A stretch of DNA of 64,000 nt from Ophiosphaerella korrae (GCA_028456385.1 JALNQF010000097.1:1-64000), one strand, 5' to 3'; shown: positions 11,571 through 23,605, counted from the stretch's first letter. Notes: generated by a model from the sequence alone, not told the origin. Program-made: numbers and translations.

Positions 11571-14458
11571 ATGGCTAATTCTAAGTAAGCCTCAACAAGG
11601 CTCCGCCAAACCAGTGGGCCCTCCACGGACTTCCGCTGACGGACTTCAGGTATGAGTACGTGCGCCTCTTCGAGCAGCCCGACAATCTGCTGGCCAACAC
11701 CTGGATCGTAGTCAGAATTGACGGCCGTGGTTTTTCAAAGTATGTGCACCTTCCGACTTATTCAGCCATCCTCATTCTATCATTGCTCTCTCTTCTGTTC
11801 GCCTTGCCTATTTCTGGCATGCATGTACTCGTAACATTGAGAAAACCAGTTGCATGAACGTGTGCTTTTTGCCGGAGTCGCTCGCCTCGGTTAGGCGTGC
11901 GCATACACACCTTGATAGTGTTATCTGCTAATGCAACGGACAGACTCACAACGAAATACAAATTTGTCAAGCCAAATGACCGGAATGCACTTGATCTGAT
12001 GAATGCGGCGGCGGAGGCCGTTATGAAAGAGCTCCCAGACCTTGTCCTTGCATACGGTAACAGCGACGAGTATAGGTGCGTTTACACTTGCGCAACATTT
12101 GAGCCCCCTTTTGAGACACTTTGGTGTTTGCAAGACTCTGCTCGAAACTACTGATCGGCATCTAAACATGGGGGGGTCTACCGGGCCCTCCACACAGAGC
12201 TTTGCTGACGTGTGTTTTAAGTTTCGTCTTTCATAAGGACTGCGCTCTGTTCGAGCGACGAGCGAGGTAGGTACCCAAGCATTCTCATTTGCGCAGCTGT
12301 ATTATGCGGTCATTTACAACACACTGGACTAAGTTATTAATAGCAAATTGACCACGACAATCACCTCCACCTTTACGAGTCACTATGTCTTTCTCTGGTC
12401 GCAGTACTTTCCGGACAAGCCACTCACGCCTCCCCTGCCATCCTTTGATGGGCGTGCAGTATGCTACCCGAGTGATGCTAATCTGCGAGATTATATGAAT
12501 TGGCGACAAGTCGACTGTAAGTGTGCTACCCGGTCTTGGCCATGGCGTTCATCCCATCTGAGGGAGAGCTGACACAGATCTATCTCCTGCGATGTATACT
12601 GGACCAATTACAGGCAACTGACAGTGGTTCAGGTCATATAAACAATTTGTATAATACCACATTCTGGGCCCTTGTTCAGCAAGGGGGCATGGATGCTCGG
12701 GACGCCGAACAGAGACTCTCTGGTACTGTTTCATCTGACAAGAACGAGATTCTATTCAAAGAATTTGGCATCAACTACAACAACGAGCCTGAATGTTTCA
12801 AGAAGGGCACTGTTATGTATCGCGATGTGGGTCAAATTCTTTACACTAGGCACAATTTTGGCCCCCATGTCTCACAGTAACAGTTCTATGCCACCTCAGC
12901 GACTAAGCCCACGCTGTCAGCAAGTCAGCCGCAGGAATTGACTGCCGCTATCGCTGCCCCTCAGCCAAAAAGAGTACCCGCCCGGCACTCGACACGAGTT
13001 ATCGAGAATGCCGTTTCATTCCAGCAGGAGCAGGTAGCATCTCCAGTCTCATTAGACCAAGGACCAACTTTCCTGTCACCGGCATCAACTCCTTCGCCAC
13101 CAGCATCTCCAAAAGGATCAACTACCATGTCACGATCTGCTTACCCCAACCCGCTTCGATCGAACCCAGTCAGCCCTCGAAACAGCACATATCCACCGCC
13201 TGTTACAGTACCGCTTTCCCCACCGTCAACAGTAACATCGCCAATGGGCAACTTGTATATAACATCTGGACCTGCAAAACAACCCCTTCCAAACTTGGCG
13301 CCACTCCCACTCTCCCCACCTATTCTTAAGCCTAGCACTAAACCGCCGCTCTCTCTAAATGCGCCTAACCCAACTACACGGACAAACTTCTCACCAACAT
13401 TCCCGTCACAAGATTTCCCAGCTGCATATCCTATTCAGGGGTACAGCCATGCTGCACCCACCACCCCTAATCGGTTGGTATCACATTCAGCGTCTGCATC
13501 AATGACCTTGACAAGCACTTCGAGAGCACAACCACCCAGGCTCAAACAGCGCTCACCCAGTCAACCTCATCTACCAAGTTACTTCTCAACTATACAACAA
13601 CCACCCGTGATACCTCTCCGCATATCAAGTATTCCAGTCAACAATAAGCCACGAAAGCTTTCACTCCAGAATCAGCGATCCCTATCGGCCTTGAAATCAA
13701 GAAATAGCAACGATGAGAAGGAAAACATGTTCACACCCACTCAAATGTCCGGATCAACCACACCTCGCCGTGTCAGTCCACCACTACGAACCAACAAGGC
13801 CCTTCCGAGCCCACCCATGAACGCTGAGGAAGAAATGCGAACCAGAGAAAGGGTCGTAGGCAGTAGTTCTCCCGAGTCCCTTGCGCACTCAGCACGCGAC
13901 TCCCTACCCTGCCTCGCCGCCAGCGAAATCTACAAAAGAGTCGGCCAGGTATGGCCCGACTCAGCGCACACCGACGATATCGGTCACCCCGGCATCGCAG
14001 AGCTCCCAGCCACAACTGCCCACAACCCCCACACACGCTCATCCTCCCTATCAGCAACCCTAACCAAACCGCAACAAGCCCCAGATGTCCAGGCTCTCTC
14101 AGCCGCATCATCCCAACACAACCGCCTCTCCCGCGCGGCGGATCTCGACATCCAGCCCACCGCCCCGCTCAAAGACTCCCCCCGCTCAAAAGCAAAACGC
14201 TTCCCGAATAGCCCTGGTTTTCCCCCGCATGTCGCTGACTCGGTGGTGCGGCAGGGTAAGCATGCTGTCACGGAGCGCGGCGGCTGGGCGGCGGGGACGC
14301 AGGGCGATGAAGGGCGGCCGGTGCACATGAGCCGGACGCAGCGGGAGAAGGAGCGGAAGAAGCGCAGTCGAGCGAAGATTGTGATGGAGCATGTGGACGT
14401 TATCAAGGATGAGTTTTGGGTGAAGCGGCCGTGGATTCTGAGTGGGAAGACGGGGTGA
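11571..14458 (+). CDS. THG1: tRNA-His guanylyltransferase THG1 with a large disordered insertion
   Basis: Seven exons (11571-11584, 11650-11739, 11944-12075, 12222-12266, 12344-12516, 12633-12826, 12884-14458) join in frame to 740 aa. Residues 1-216 are the catalytic core. It starts [17 protein letters not shown] and contains RIDGRGF (residues 27-33, metal-binding Asp29) and GNSDEYSFVF (Asp76/Glu77). The enzyme adds G-1 to tRNA-His by 3'-5' polymerisation. The conserved C-terminal block [18 protein letters not shown] lies at about 718-735. Between them sit some 480 residues of Ser/Pro/Thr-rich low complexity. Fungal Thg1 proteins are usually about 270-300 aa. The insertion is one uninterrupted frame, so it is very likely translated rather than a retained intron. 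The 57-nt last intron is the least certain join. Confidence 0.85.
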
Positions 14459-15073
14459 GAGAATAAGGGTTGTTTTTGGGTGGGGTGGACTTTTGACTTC
14501 TTTTTTCTGCTTCCGTTCGTGCAGTGCATGGATGGGGTTATGTGTTTATGAGGATATGAGGATATGTTGGTGTTGATGCAATCTATCTATTGCCTACTCT
14601 TGTGTGGGTTATTATGTGCGCTGTCTGCTTCGTGTTTAGCTTATGATGTAAATTGTACAATTGCTCAATGCTTCTGAACGGAATGGTTGGTGGCGATGCT
14701 TTGCAGCTAGATCGTAGCCCCATAGTCGCTCTGTTCTTTGCTCCTCCGACTGCCTAGTATGCCCTCGTCTAGTCTGCTGACCGATTACTTCTGATAGAAG
14801 CATGGTTCTTGCTGCTTTTGCTGCCTTGTTGTCTTCTCCTACGCCCCTATCTCCCCCGTCCCTATCTCCCCCGCCCCTATCTCCCCTTTCTTTCGCCATT
14901 GTCCCGGCTCGATTTACCCACTCTAACCTTGTTACATGCCTAACATGCTTGCTCATCGACAGTAGTTGTTCTGGACTAATCCCGGCCATTAGGGCGTCGG
15001 TAACTACGATGCAGGATTTAACGGACTGGGTATGTCGCGGTAGTTGTCTAGCCTGTTGCATGTGTTACACGTT
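14459..15073. other. Convergent 3' region with a short C-rich tandem repeat
   Basis: The space between the stops of THG1 (+) and TMA23 (-). At about 14844-14886 there are three imperfect copies of a 14-nt unit close to CCCTATCTCCCCCG. An open frame on the minus strand across this repeat looks like low-complexity shadow coding. Confidence 0.5.
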
Positions 15074-15786
15074 TTACCTCGTGCTGCGTTTCTGAATCTT
15101 CTTTTCAATACGCCGGAAAATGTACTGATGGAGTGTCTGTTTCTTTGCGGCCGCGCGCTCTTCGCTCAGCACCTTCTCCGCTGGTGAAAGTTTTGCAATC
15201 TTGCGAGATACAGCATCTTGACTCCCGCGTTTTGACTTGTCCACTTTCTTCGCCTTTTCGGCTGTGCCAACTTCTTTTTCGTCGCTCTTGCGTATTCGCT
15301 TCTTCTTCTTCTTATCCGAAGATTTAATGGTCTTTGTAGGGACCTCGGTATCAGAGGCAGAAGTGGGTGGCGTGTTTGCGCCTGACGGCGGTACGGAAGC
15401 GTCTGTCGCACTAGCTGAGCTGTCCTCAATGGTGCCAGCAATGGCTTCGCCCTTCACGAAGAAACCGTAGAGACCGCCGCGATTGATGCCTTGGGTGCGT
15501 ATCTGATTGAGAGTGCTCTGGCCACAGCATTAGTTACCAACCAGGCACAACAAGCCTCTGCAAAACGTCGTACCTCTTTTCCTGTTCCGATCGTCTGCAG
15601 ACTCTGGTCGTATGCGCGCATCCACCATTGGTCATCTGTTGTGTAGGCCGCCTTCTTCTTGCCCAGCCCTAATTGGTCCTGTTTGTGCGCAATGAGTAAT
15701 GGCTTCTTGATACCGCGCCCAGTAGTATCAAGGGAGTAGCCGGAGCCTTTCCAGCCTTGCTTGCGCAAGTATTCGTCGGCGTTCAT
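15074..15786 (-). CDS. TMA23: G-patch ribosome biogenesis protein TMA23
   Basis: Two exons on the minus strand, 15786-15574 and 15517-15074, with a 56-nt intron, encode 218 aa. The N-terminus has a G-patch (GWKGSGYSLD...GIKKPLL...KQDQLGLGKK), then DDQWWMRAYDQSL. After the splice comes GGLYGFFVKGEAIAGTI, which matches the LYxxFVKGExL block of yeast Tma23. The C-terminus is Lys-rich with a nuclear/nucleolar-type basic stretch (KKKKKRIRK). Tma23 acts in small ribosomal subunit biogenesis in the nucleolus. The splice restores the conserved block across the junction, which supports the model. Confidence 0.88.
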
Positions 15787-16446
15787 CGAGGCTTGAGTGA
15801 CATTGGAAGGGTGGAGAGTTTCGAGAGAAATTTGGTGGGCCCGGAATTTTGCCGCTGACTACTGGAGACTAGCGCGGACTATCTTCACGTGAACCAATGC
15901 GTGCTTCTACTAATATCCCTCCATTATTCTCTATGCTTTGCATTGATTTCTTCATCTCATCAGTGAAAACTGTATGCATCACATGCTGGGAATAACCCAT
16001 CTAAAGCTCGAGCCGCAAATATGAAGCTCGCACTGCATTATATAGAACGACGGACCACCGAGTCTTCGACAATCATCACCTAAGGACTCGGGATGGAATC
16101 GGTCGTTCTTAATAGCAATTCACAGAAAATTCCGCCGAAGCAGCTGCAAAAAGTTAGGGCATAGCTCTGAATCATGATTCGACAACCGCCAGCCTTCACT
16201 ATGCCTGCCAAATCGGCACGCAAACAACTAAATTCAGGAGGTGCTGCTGCAGCTTTCTGCCTCGCTTTCCCTCTGCAATTTGCATCTCTTATCTTCATTT
16301 TCCCTAGTAAAAGTAAAGCCAGCTCTCTGATCCCTTTCAACTATCTAATCGTCTTTTGCGTTGGTCTGTTATTTTGCATTTTGGTCCACCCCTTGCAATC
16401 TCACTTGGTACTTCTGTCTTCATTACAAAACCTCTGTTCAGTGAAC
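15787..16446. promoter_or_regulatory. Divergent promoter region TMA23/phosphatase
   Basis: A 660-bp gap between divergent genes. The part before 16447 is pyrimidine-rich (CT-rich leader from about 16380), as is common upstream of fungal start codons. No specific site is recognised. Confidence 0.4.
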
Positions 16447-17822
16447 ATGAAGAGCAAACTGTCCATATGGTGCTACTTGGCGATCACCACATCTCCCTTT
16501 CCATGCCAGCCTCAGAATAGTGTCGCTCGTGATACTCCAAATTACCCTAGGCTTCGGTTTGATTCCAATGGGAAATTTTCGATTACGGTCTTCAGTGACT
16601 TACATTTTGGTGAGCGTGAGTAACCCGCCACTAGCGACCTCAAAACTGAGGACGCTAACAACCTTAGCTGAATGGGTGCGAAAACGCCCTGGTGCTGACC
16701 TAGGAACCGTTCGCCTCATGAGTTCCATTCTTGACAAGGAGAAGCCTAACTTGGTTGTCCTCAATGGCGATATGATTTCTTGCGAATATGTGGCCCCTTC
16801 TGCTTCCAATGACCTTCTAGATCAGATCATGGGTCCGCTCATCGACCGCAATCTGCCATTCGCGGCAACCTTCGGCAACCATGACTCTTCAGAGACCTGC
16901 AATACTCGCTCCATGTCCGAATATATGTGGAACAATATCAGAGATCAGCACAGTAAAAGACTTTCCTTCACAACCCAAGCCGTCAATGGACTAGTCGAAG
17001 AAGTAGGCACAGGCAACTACTTCATACCAGTGTATAGTTATCTAGATGGAGATCAGATTGCGATGCTACTTTGGTTCTTTGATAGCAGAGGAGGCCGTGT
17101 CTTCCAGCCCGGCAAGAATCTTGACACTCCGGTTCCAGGATATGTCCACGAAAAGGTTCGACGACCTAAAAGTTGGATCACTTCTGTTACTGACCTGCCA
17201 GGTCGTCTTATGGTTCCGAAGTACGCGCAACGAGCTTGAGATTCAGCATGGCAGAACTATCCCAAGCCTCGTTTTCTTCCACATTCCAGTCCAAGCAACT
17301 CGAGCATTTCAAGAGTCTACCCAATTTGACGAGAACACCAATCCAGGCCTCAATAGTGAAATCATAGGTCACCAAGATGACTGTGCTGAAACGGATTGCT
17401 ACAACCACGGCGATGCAGCTTTCATGGAGGCGTTGGTAGAAACCAAAGGACTGGTGGCTGTTTTCTCTGGTCATGATCATGGCATCGAGTGAGTCTGACT
17501 GGCATTTATACGTCAGAGCGCTGTTAAGTTTACTAACTTCCCCAGTTGGTGTATGAAGTGGGGGAAGCACCTTCCCACAATCCCAGCGTATGGCAACGGT
17601 ATCAATTTCTGTTTCAACCGTCACTCAGGCTTCGGCGGGTACTCTAATTGGAAACGTGGCGCGCGGCAGATCCAACTTGAGGAACATAAATTAAGTGAGA
17701 AGATACTGGAGACATGGAATAGGCTCGAAGATGGGAGCGTATCTGGCCGCATAACTTTGAACTCATCGTATGGAGACGATCTCTACCCAAAGGTAGAGTC
17801 ACTCGAAAGCTCTGGCTCGTAG
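16447..17822 (+). CDS. Secreted calcineurin-like metallophosphoesterase
   Basis: Four exons (16447-16615, 16668-17155, 17202-17488, 17546-17822) join in frame to 406 aa. The introns are 52, 46 and 57 nt. The N-terminus is a likely signal peptide (MKSKLSIWCYLAITTSPF). The metal-binding blocks are in the family order: FSDLHFGE (DxH), NGDMI (GD), FGNHD (GNHD), FHIPV and FSGHDHGID (GHxH variant). The relatives are fungal Dcr2/PhoD-like metallophosphatases, secreted or wall-linked. The TAG at 17820 ends the frame, yet the same frame continues to 18053 as a Ser/Thr/Pro-rich tail plus C-terminal hydrophobic segment, like a lost GPI-anchor signal. The enzyme domain itself is complete. The donor of intron 2 (GTTCGA) is weak. 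Confidence 0.82.
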
Positions 17823-18053
17823 AATGAGTCAAAGTCTACGGTGACAGCCCTAGAGCCAACTCCGTCTTCAATCAAGCAGGAAACTGCTTCTGTATCAAAG
17901 TCTACTGTCACATCCTACACAACAGCTGAACCAGAACCGTCGGAAACTCCGAGGCCCTCTACCGGAACGAAGGCCAGTGCTGCAAAGCCTTTCGAATTGA
18001 TTGTAATCAACTTAGCAATCCCCCTACTGTTGATGGTACGTTTTATATCTTAG
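17823..18053 (+). other. Orphaned GPI-like tail in frame behind a stop codon
   Basis: The frame of the phosphatase's last exon stays open after its TAG for 76 codons. The encoded stretch is Ser/Thr/Pro/Glu-rich, repeats SKSTVT twice, and ends in about 20 hydrophobic residues (FELIVINLAIPLLLMVRFIS). That is the layout of a wall-protein stalk and GPI-attachment signal. It is not translated unless the TAG is read through, edited or bypassed by an unseen splice. Confidence 0.6.
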
Positions 18054-18263
18054 TTGTGATGCGGTTGTTTTCGCACCACAACAGCACGCAAAACACTGTT
18101 TAAGGTGGTATGTGTACTTTGACATTTTACCTACGATTTGGATTACAAGTAAAGAAATTAGAATTGGTTTCTTGTTCATAAGCAGTTTTTCAATTGTCCC
18201 TTGTTCGTTCATACTTGCATCAGTAACAGACTGGGCACGTCAACGGGTGTACGCGTCAACTCC

Positions 18264-18629
18264 AGCTACCGTAAAAATCTGCCAAAGTGGCCGCCAGCTA
18301 GTAGGGGCTCTACGGATCGCGGGACAAGCTTAAATCGGCTGCGATGACTCGTCACATGGGGCTTACTAACAAAATTACATTACAATAATTCTTACAAGTC
18401 TATCGCAACGCTTAAGTATTATTTATATTAATTTTAAAGCTCGATTTTAGTCCATATACATGAATTTTCAGAGGATTTTCCACTTTTTGATGTTCCTTAG
18501 CGCTTACTGGCGTGCCGCTAAGTAGAGCTCTTAGCATGCATTCCTATTGGCACGTTTAGGTTTTGATCAGCAGCTAAGACTAGTGCCCCTACTAGCTGGC
18601 GGCCACTTTGGCAGATTTTTATGGTAGCT
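18264..18629. repeat. 45-bp inverted repeat pair, foldback or MITE-like
   Basis: The arms 18264-18308 and 18585-18629 are reverse complements over 45 bp with a single mismatch. The core reads AAAATCTGCCAAAGTGGCCG on the left arm. The loop is 276 bp and AT-rich. The pair lies between the phosphatase tail and the HAK gene. No convincing target-site duplication flanks the arms. It may be a small non-autonomous DNA element or a foldback relic. Confidence 0.75.
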
Positions 18630-19017
18630 TTGGCATCTCAGCTGAAAGGTGGGGCAGTGCTTGATTTTTTTGACAGCAGCAAGGACTAGGCTTTTTAGGC
18701 TCTGATTGGCTCACAGTAAACCTGCCAGCTATCAAGTCATCGAAGGGCCGATTATAGTGGGATGTGGCGCCAAGCTATCCCAAATGTGTCCATTTCTGGT
18801 GTATGAGCCACCCCCTCCCTCCAAAAATCCCGCAATCTTTCACCCAAACTCAATAGCACGTGGATATGATTAACACAAGATAGGTGAGTGAACCGATAGC
18901 TAAGCAAAGGTCACAATTTTTACTGACGGTAGCCTCCGGCGCTGTCAAGATAAGTGATCGGTATAAGATCATGGAACTATTCATCCACCACAATAATTTT
19001 AAATCAATATAGTCCTC

Positions 19018-21659
19018 ATGGAGACCAGTATACAGTTCTCAAATGATGACCCGCGACCAAGGAGGACTGCCTCTAGTCAGGCCGTCGGCGGGGTAGTGCC
19101 GTTGCGCCATCGATCACTGTCGCGCCATCGATCACTGTCGCGCCGGAGGACGAATTCTATACACACGCCCAAGGCTGACGAGTTAGAAGATGCTGAAGAC
19201 GAAGATGCAGGGCTTCGTGACGAACGGGACTACAAGAAGAAACAGGTAAGTATCTGCAACCAGCAGATCAGAACCAGTTTGGGCTGACCAATTGAAGGTG
19301 TTCAGCATGGGCCAGATACTTCTATTGGCTTACCAGTCTGTTGGTGTAATCTATGGAGACATCGGAACTTCGCCGCTCTACGTCTTCTCTTCAACTTTTA
19401 CAGAAGCGCCCAATCGGGCAGATCTGTTAGGCGCGCTTTCCTTGATCCTATGGTCTTTAACTTTAATGGTCACTCTCAAGTACATTATCATCATTCTGCG
19501 AGCCGACAATGATGGCGAAGGTGGTACTTTCAGTACCTACTCACTTCTTTCTCGATATGTGCGCTATATCCCAAATTGATCTCGCACAATGACATGCTGA
19601 CGCATATCAGGCCAACATCGCCAACCGCGACCCTCGCGAGGCTACCCTTATCCGTATGTAAAGCCTTATTTTTGTGTAATGTCCAATTACTAAGGCTAGT
19701 AGGTATGGAACGACAACTTACCAGTGAGCTTGGTCGCTCAACCAAGCATGTTCGCTCTACGATTGAAAACACAAAATTCTTCCGTGGACTGCTCAAAACC
19801 ATCGGGGTGCTTGCAGTTTCCATGGTCATGGCTGATGGTGTCTTGACACCTGCACAGTCCGTGCTTGGTGCCGTGCAAGGATTGACAGTTGTCAGCCAAA
19901 ACATCAGCAAACCTACAGTTGTCGGTGTCACTTGCGCAATTCTTGTGCTGCTCTTTGTACTACAGCCGCTTGGCATATCGAAACTCACAGTGATCTTCTC
20001 ACCAATTGTCATGCTATGGCTTGCATTTAATGCAGGATTCGGAATTTGGAATTTAGCGAAGTATATCCACCCACTTTGAGAAACTGGAATGACCGCTGAC
20101 CGTGATAGATACGATTATTTGATATTGAAAGGCTTCAACCCATTTTATGCCTTCGACTATCTGATTCGCAACAAATATAGCGGCTGGCGGAGCCTTGGAG
20201 GCATTTTACTATGTTTTACCGGTGTCGAAGCTCTCTTTGCGGATATTGGCGCATTTAGTCGACGTGCTGTTCAGATTAGCTGGCTTGGATATGCCTACCC
20301 CTGTCTTCTCCTTGCGTATTGTGGACAAGCAGCGCACATTAGTGTCTTTCCTGACGCCTACTCGAACCCCTTCTACAACAGCGTCCCTAGTGGATGGCTC
20401 ATTCCTTCCCTCATTCTTGCCCTTGCAGCTGCTATCGTTGCATCGCAAGCAATGATCACAGCAACGTTCCAGGTACGTTAACTGTAGTGGGCTTGTAGAA
20501 ACCGGCTAATATATCGCAGCTATTAACGCAGATTATGAAACTCTCATACTTTCCTCAAGTCAAGGTAGTGCACACATCCAAGACTTACCATGGTCAGTTG
20601 TATGTCCCTGCGGCAAATTGGCTGCTCATGGTTGGAACGGTTGTTATTGCAGCCGTCTACAATAACACAACCTCACTTGGAAACGCCTACGGAGTTTGCG
20701 TAATGTTTGTCACATTTTTCGACACCTGCATGGTAACCTTGGTTGCAATCCTAGTATGGCGTATCAAGCCATACTTTGTGTTATTACCATGGCTAACCAT
20801 AGCTTGCATGGACGGCGCTTTCCTATCTTCTGCACTCACGAAAGTCCCAGATGGCGCTTGGTTCACGATCCTGCTCGCCCTGTTACTTACGAGCATTTTT
20901 ATCCTCTGGCGTTTCGGAAAGGAGCAGCAGTGGTTCGCAGAAGCCGAAGACCGTTTCCCGACTACGCATTTTGTCAAAATGAATAATGTTGGCAACCTAC
21001 AACTTACAGAGCGGTTTGGAAACAAGACGCTCAGTCGAGCGCAAGGTTTCGGCATTTTCTTCGACAAGGCTGGAGAAACTACCCCAATCGTTTTCAGTCA
21101 GTTCATCCGGAAACTCGCCACCGCACCTGAGGTCATGGTGTTCTTCCATCTTCGACCGCTCGATCAACCCTCCGTATTACCGGGAGATCGATATCACGTG
21201 ACTCGCCTCGCCGTACCAAATTGCTACCGGCTTGTAGTACGCCATGGTTACATGGACGACGTCATCACACCAGATCTCGCGGCACTCATATTTGACCAAG
21301 TTCAGAAGCATGTCGTAAGCCGCGCTCCGGATCGTGAAGGCGAGAAAGCGTCTGGTTCCGGAGCCGAGGCGAGGACGCCTACAGCAACAGAAGCTGATTC
21401 GTCGATCCACGCTCCAACACCCTCCCCTAGCACTGGCAGTACCTCTTCGCGGCTCGAGTCTTTGGAGCGTGCATACAATCACGAGGTGTTGTACATCATT
21501 GGGAAGGAGCAAATGAAAATCAAGCGAGGGACGAACTTTTTGCGCAAGGTGGTCTTAGAGACGTTCCTGTTTTTGCGCGATAACACACGTGCGAAGATTG
21601 CAAACTTGAAGGTACCGATGGACAAAGTGATTGAAATCGGGTTTATCAAAGAGGTTTAA
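19018..21659 (+). CDS. HAK1: High-affinity potassium transporter, HAK/KUP family
   Basis: Six exons (19018-19245, 19298-19558, 19611-19653, 19703-20060, 20109-20472, 20520-21659) join in frame to 797 aa. The family hallmark GVIYGDIGTSPLY lies in the first membrane helix. Further blocks include LKYIIIILRADNDGEGGTFS and MVMADGVLTPAQSVLGAVQG. About 12 membrane helices are expected in the plasma membrane, followed by a soluble C-terminal domain. The protein drives K+ uptake under low potassium. Introns are 47-52 nt. Exon 1 encodes a basic Ser/Arg-rich cytosolic leader with an 18-nt tandem duplication (19105-19141). The length fits fungal HAK proteins. Confidence 0.93.
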
Positions 21660-21775
21660 CTAGCAATTCCCAAATTCTCCGTAGTACTAAGGTATAATAC
21701 TGAAAGTATTCGAGTAAAATAGACTTATAGCCCCCATTTAATTTGCCCTGAATAGCGCGTCGCAAATCGTGGGTT

Positions 21776-23605
21776 CTAGAGTTTTGCACTGTTGACAGTT
21801 GTGGAGAGGATGTCTTCATCTTCATTTGCTACGGTAGGTCTAGTGGTAGAGCTAGTCTCGCTCAAAGAATCTTCTAAATTCCGTACCTTGCGGCGCTGGC
21901 GGATTTTGTTATCCACATAGCGTATGATGGCTAGTACAAGGCCAAAGGCAAGAACAGCACAAGCGATGGCAAATCCGCGACGGTAGCGAGGACGATCATC
22001 CTGGCGGAAGATTTGCGCACCATAAATACCAGCAATATTTGCTCCCATAATGACCCTGCTATTGTTAGAAAAGAAAGGACAACGAAGAATAAATAACTCT
22101 TACAGGGCCATTGCAAGTGCACGCTCCTCAGAATCTGTGCAAGTGAGAGAGATCCAAGTGATGTTGAGTGGATGAGAGAAGGTGCCAAACGTTTGTGTCC
22201 AGACGACTCCAAAGTATTTCACGTTTCGATTGTTCATCTCTGTGAATATGCGGTTGAAGATATAACCAAGCAAGTGGCAGCTGAAACCTGCCATGACCGT
22301 CTCACCACGTCGGTCGCTAAGTTTCATTGAATTAGCATACCACACCTAGATAATTGGCGGTGTTGGGAGATACCCACAAGTGATCAGAAAACCAACTAAA
22401 AGTGAGAGAATCAGGAATTTGAAGAAAAAGACCAACAGCAGCCATTGCGTTTGCCCTGAGTTGCCCAAATCCGAAAGATCTCACAATAGATGGTGCGTAA
22501 GTATCGAATACTCGTTGCGGGCCATTGTTGCAAATTGTGATTCCAAAGTGGCACCACATGCGCCAATTGGTAAACTGTAACGCATTAGTTGACTAAATAT
22601 GGAGGATTTCGCCATACTAACAGCTTTCTTGAAGGCAACAAGCCCAATGCGCTTCTTTTTCCTGCTCTTGGCGGGCTCGTCGATATGCACACGGCTGCGG
22701 AGGATATGGATTTCTCTATCCGTGAATATTTGCCATTTCGGAGCAAAATTGGGGTGAGGCTTCTTAAAAGAGTCTGGTAGGCAGAAACCAAGGACGAATC
22801 CACTGAGGATTGTGGATCCACCCATGAGAACGAAAAGCCAGAACCACCCAGGCCTGCCACCCATACCGCGCATGTGAAGTATGCCGTAGGCGAGCAATTT
22901 AGCAGAGGCTTGTCCGAACTGGTTGCCAAAGTAGAAGACCATGACACGTTTCGCAGTCTCCGATCGAGTGTACCAAGTTGAGAGTGTCTAAAGGCCGCCA
23001 GGTATAAAGCCAGATTCAGTTATACCCAATAATAGCCGGGTGGGTATGAAGGACCGTAATTAGTTTGAAAGGCCTGGAATGTACTGACAATGCCGAAAAG
23101 AAAAAGTTGGAGGGTAAGCCATCTGCCAGGGCCGACGCGGTACAGAGCCATGTTGGCTGGAATTTCAAACAGAACGATGCCCAAGGAAAGCATTTGTTGT
23201 CCGACGTTGAGCTGGTCCTGATTGATACCAATATCTTCTATGAAATCATCAGTGATTGCATTCGCTATGTTACCACGGTCAAGCTGTAAGCAGAAGAATC
23301 CGAGAGTAAGGAGAGGCATAATAATTAAGTTAAGCCTAGGCAGACTGCGTCAGCATATTCTAGACAATTTCTGGGTGCCATAAACTCACTTCCGTTTGGC
23401 TTTCTTCTCTTCATCTGCAGACCAATCGCGGATTGGAATAGCCGCTTGTACCCCGTCAGCATCCTGCCCGTAAGGATTTGTCGTATCTGTTCCTATGCTT
23501 CGGATGACAGACTTTAGTTTGGTCAAGGTAATATCTTGAGCGAAAATAAAGTTGCTGATATCGAGGAATCGTCTGTTGTCTGATAAGCAACAGTACTTAT
23601 ACGTT
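21776..23605 (-). pseudogene. Broken MFS transporter, allantoate/nicotinate permease (DAL5/TNA1) type
   Basis: Remnant coding blocks on the minus strand are about 23600-23390, 23335-22622, 22574-22378, 22316-22104 and 22055-21776, with GT-AG introns between them. Recognisable parts are the LDRGNIANA block after helix 1, VFYFGNQFGQASAKLLAYG, and MGANIAGIYGAQIFR near the C-terminus. The family imports vitamins or other anions with protons. Three lesions are visible. There is no ATG in frame at the N-terminus before an upstream stop. One base is missing near 23055. A TAG replaces the expected aromatic codon at 22989-22991. A gene finder could bypass the last two with a 38-nt intron, but that removes the conserved ESGFIPGGL segment. 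Confidence 0.75.

Noticed and set aside
12521..12632. Frame extension containing [14 protein letters not shown] within THG1
   Set aside because: It is intron 5; splicing at 12517-12632 restores the conserved [14 protein letters not shown] block.
14636..15061. Minus-strand frame of 141 codons with Gly/Asp repeats
   Set aside because: The repeats come from the C-rich tandem tract; no similarity, and it lies in a convergent 3' region.
22989..23026. A 38-nt intron rescuing the MFS gene
   Set aside because: It has GT-AG ends but removes the conserved ESGFIPGGL segment and leaves a frame-shifted stretch before it.
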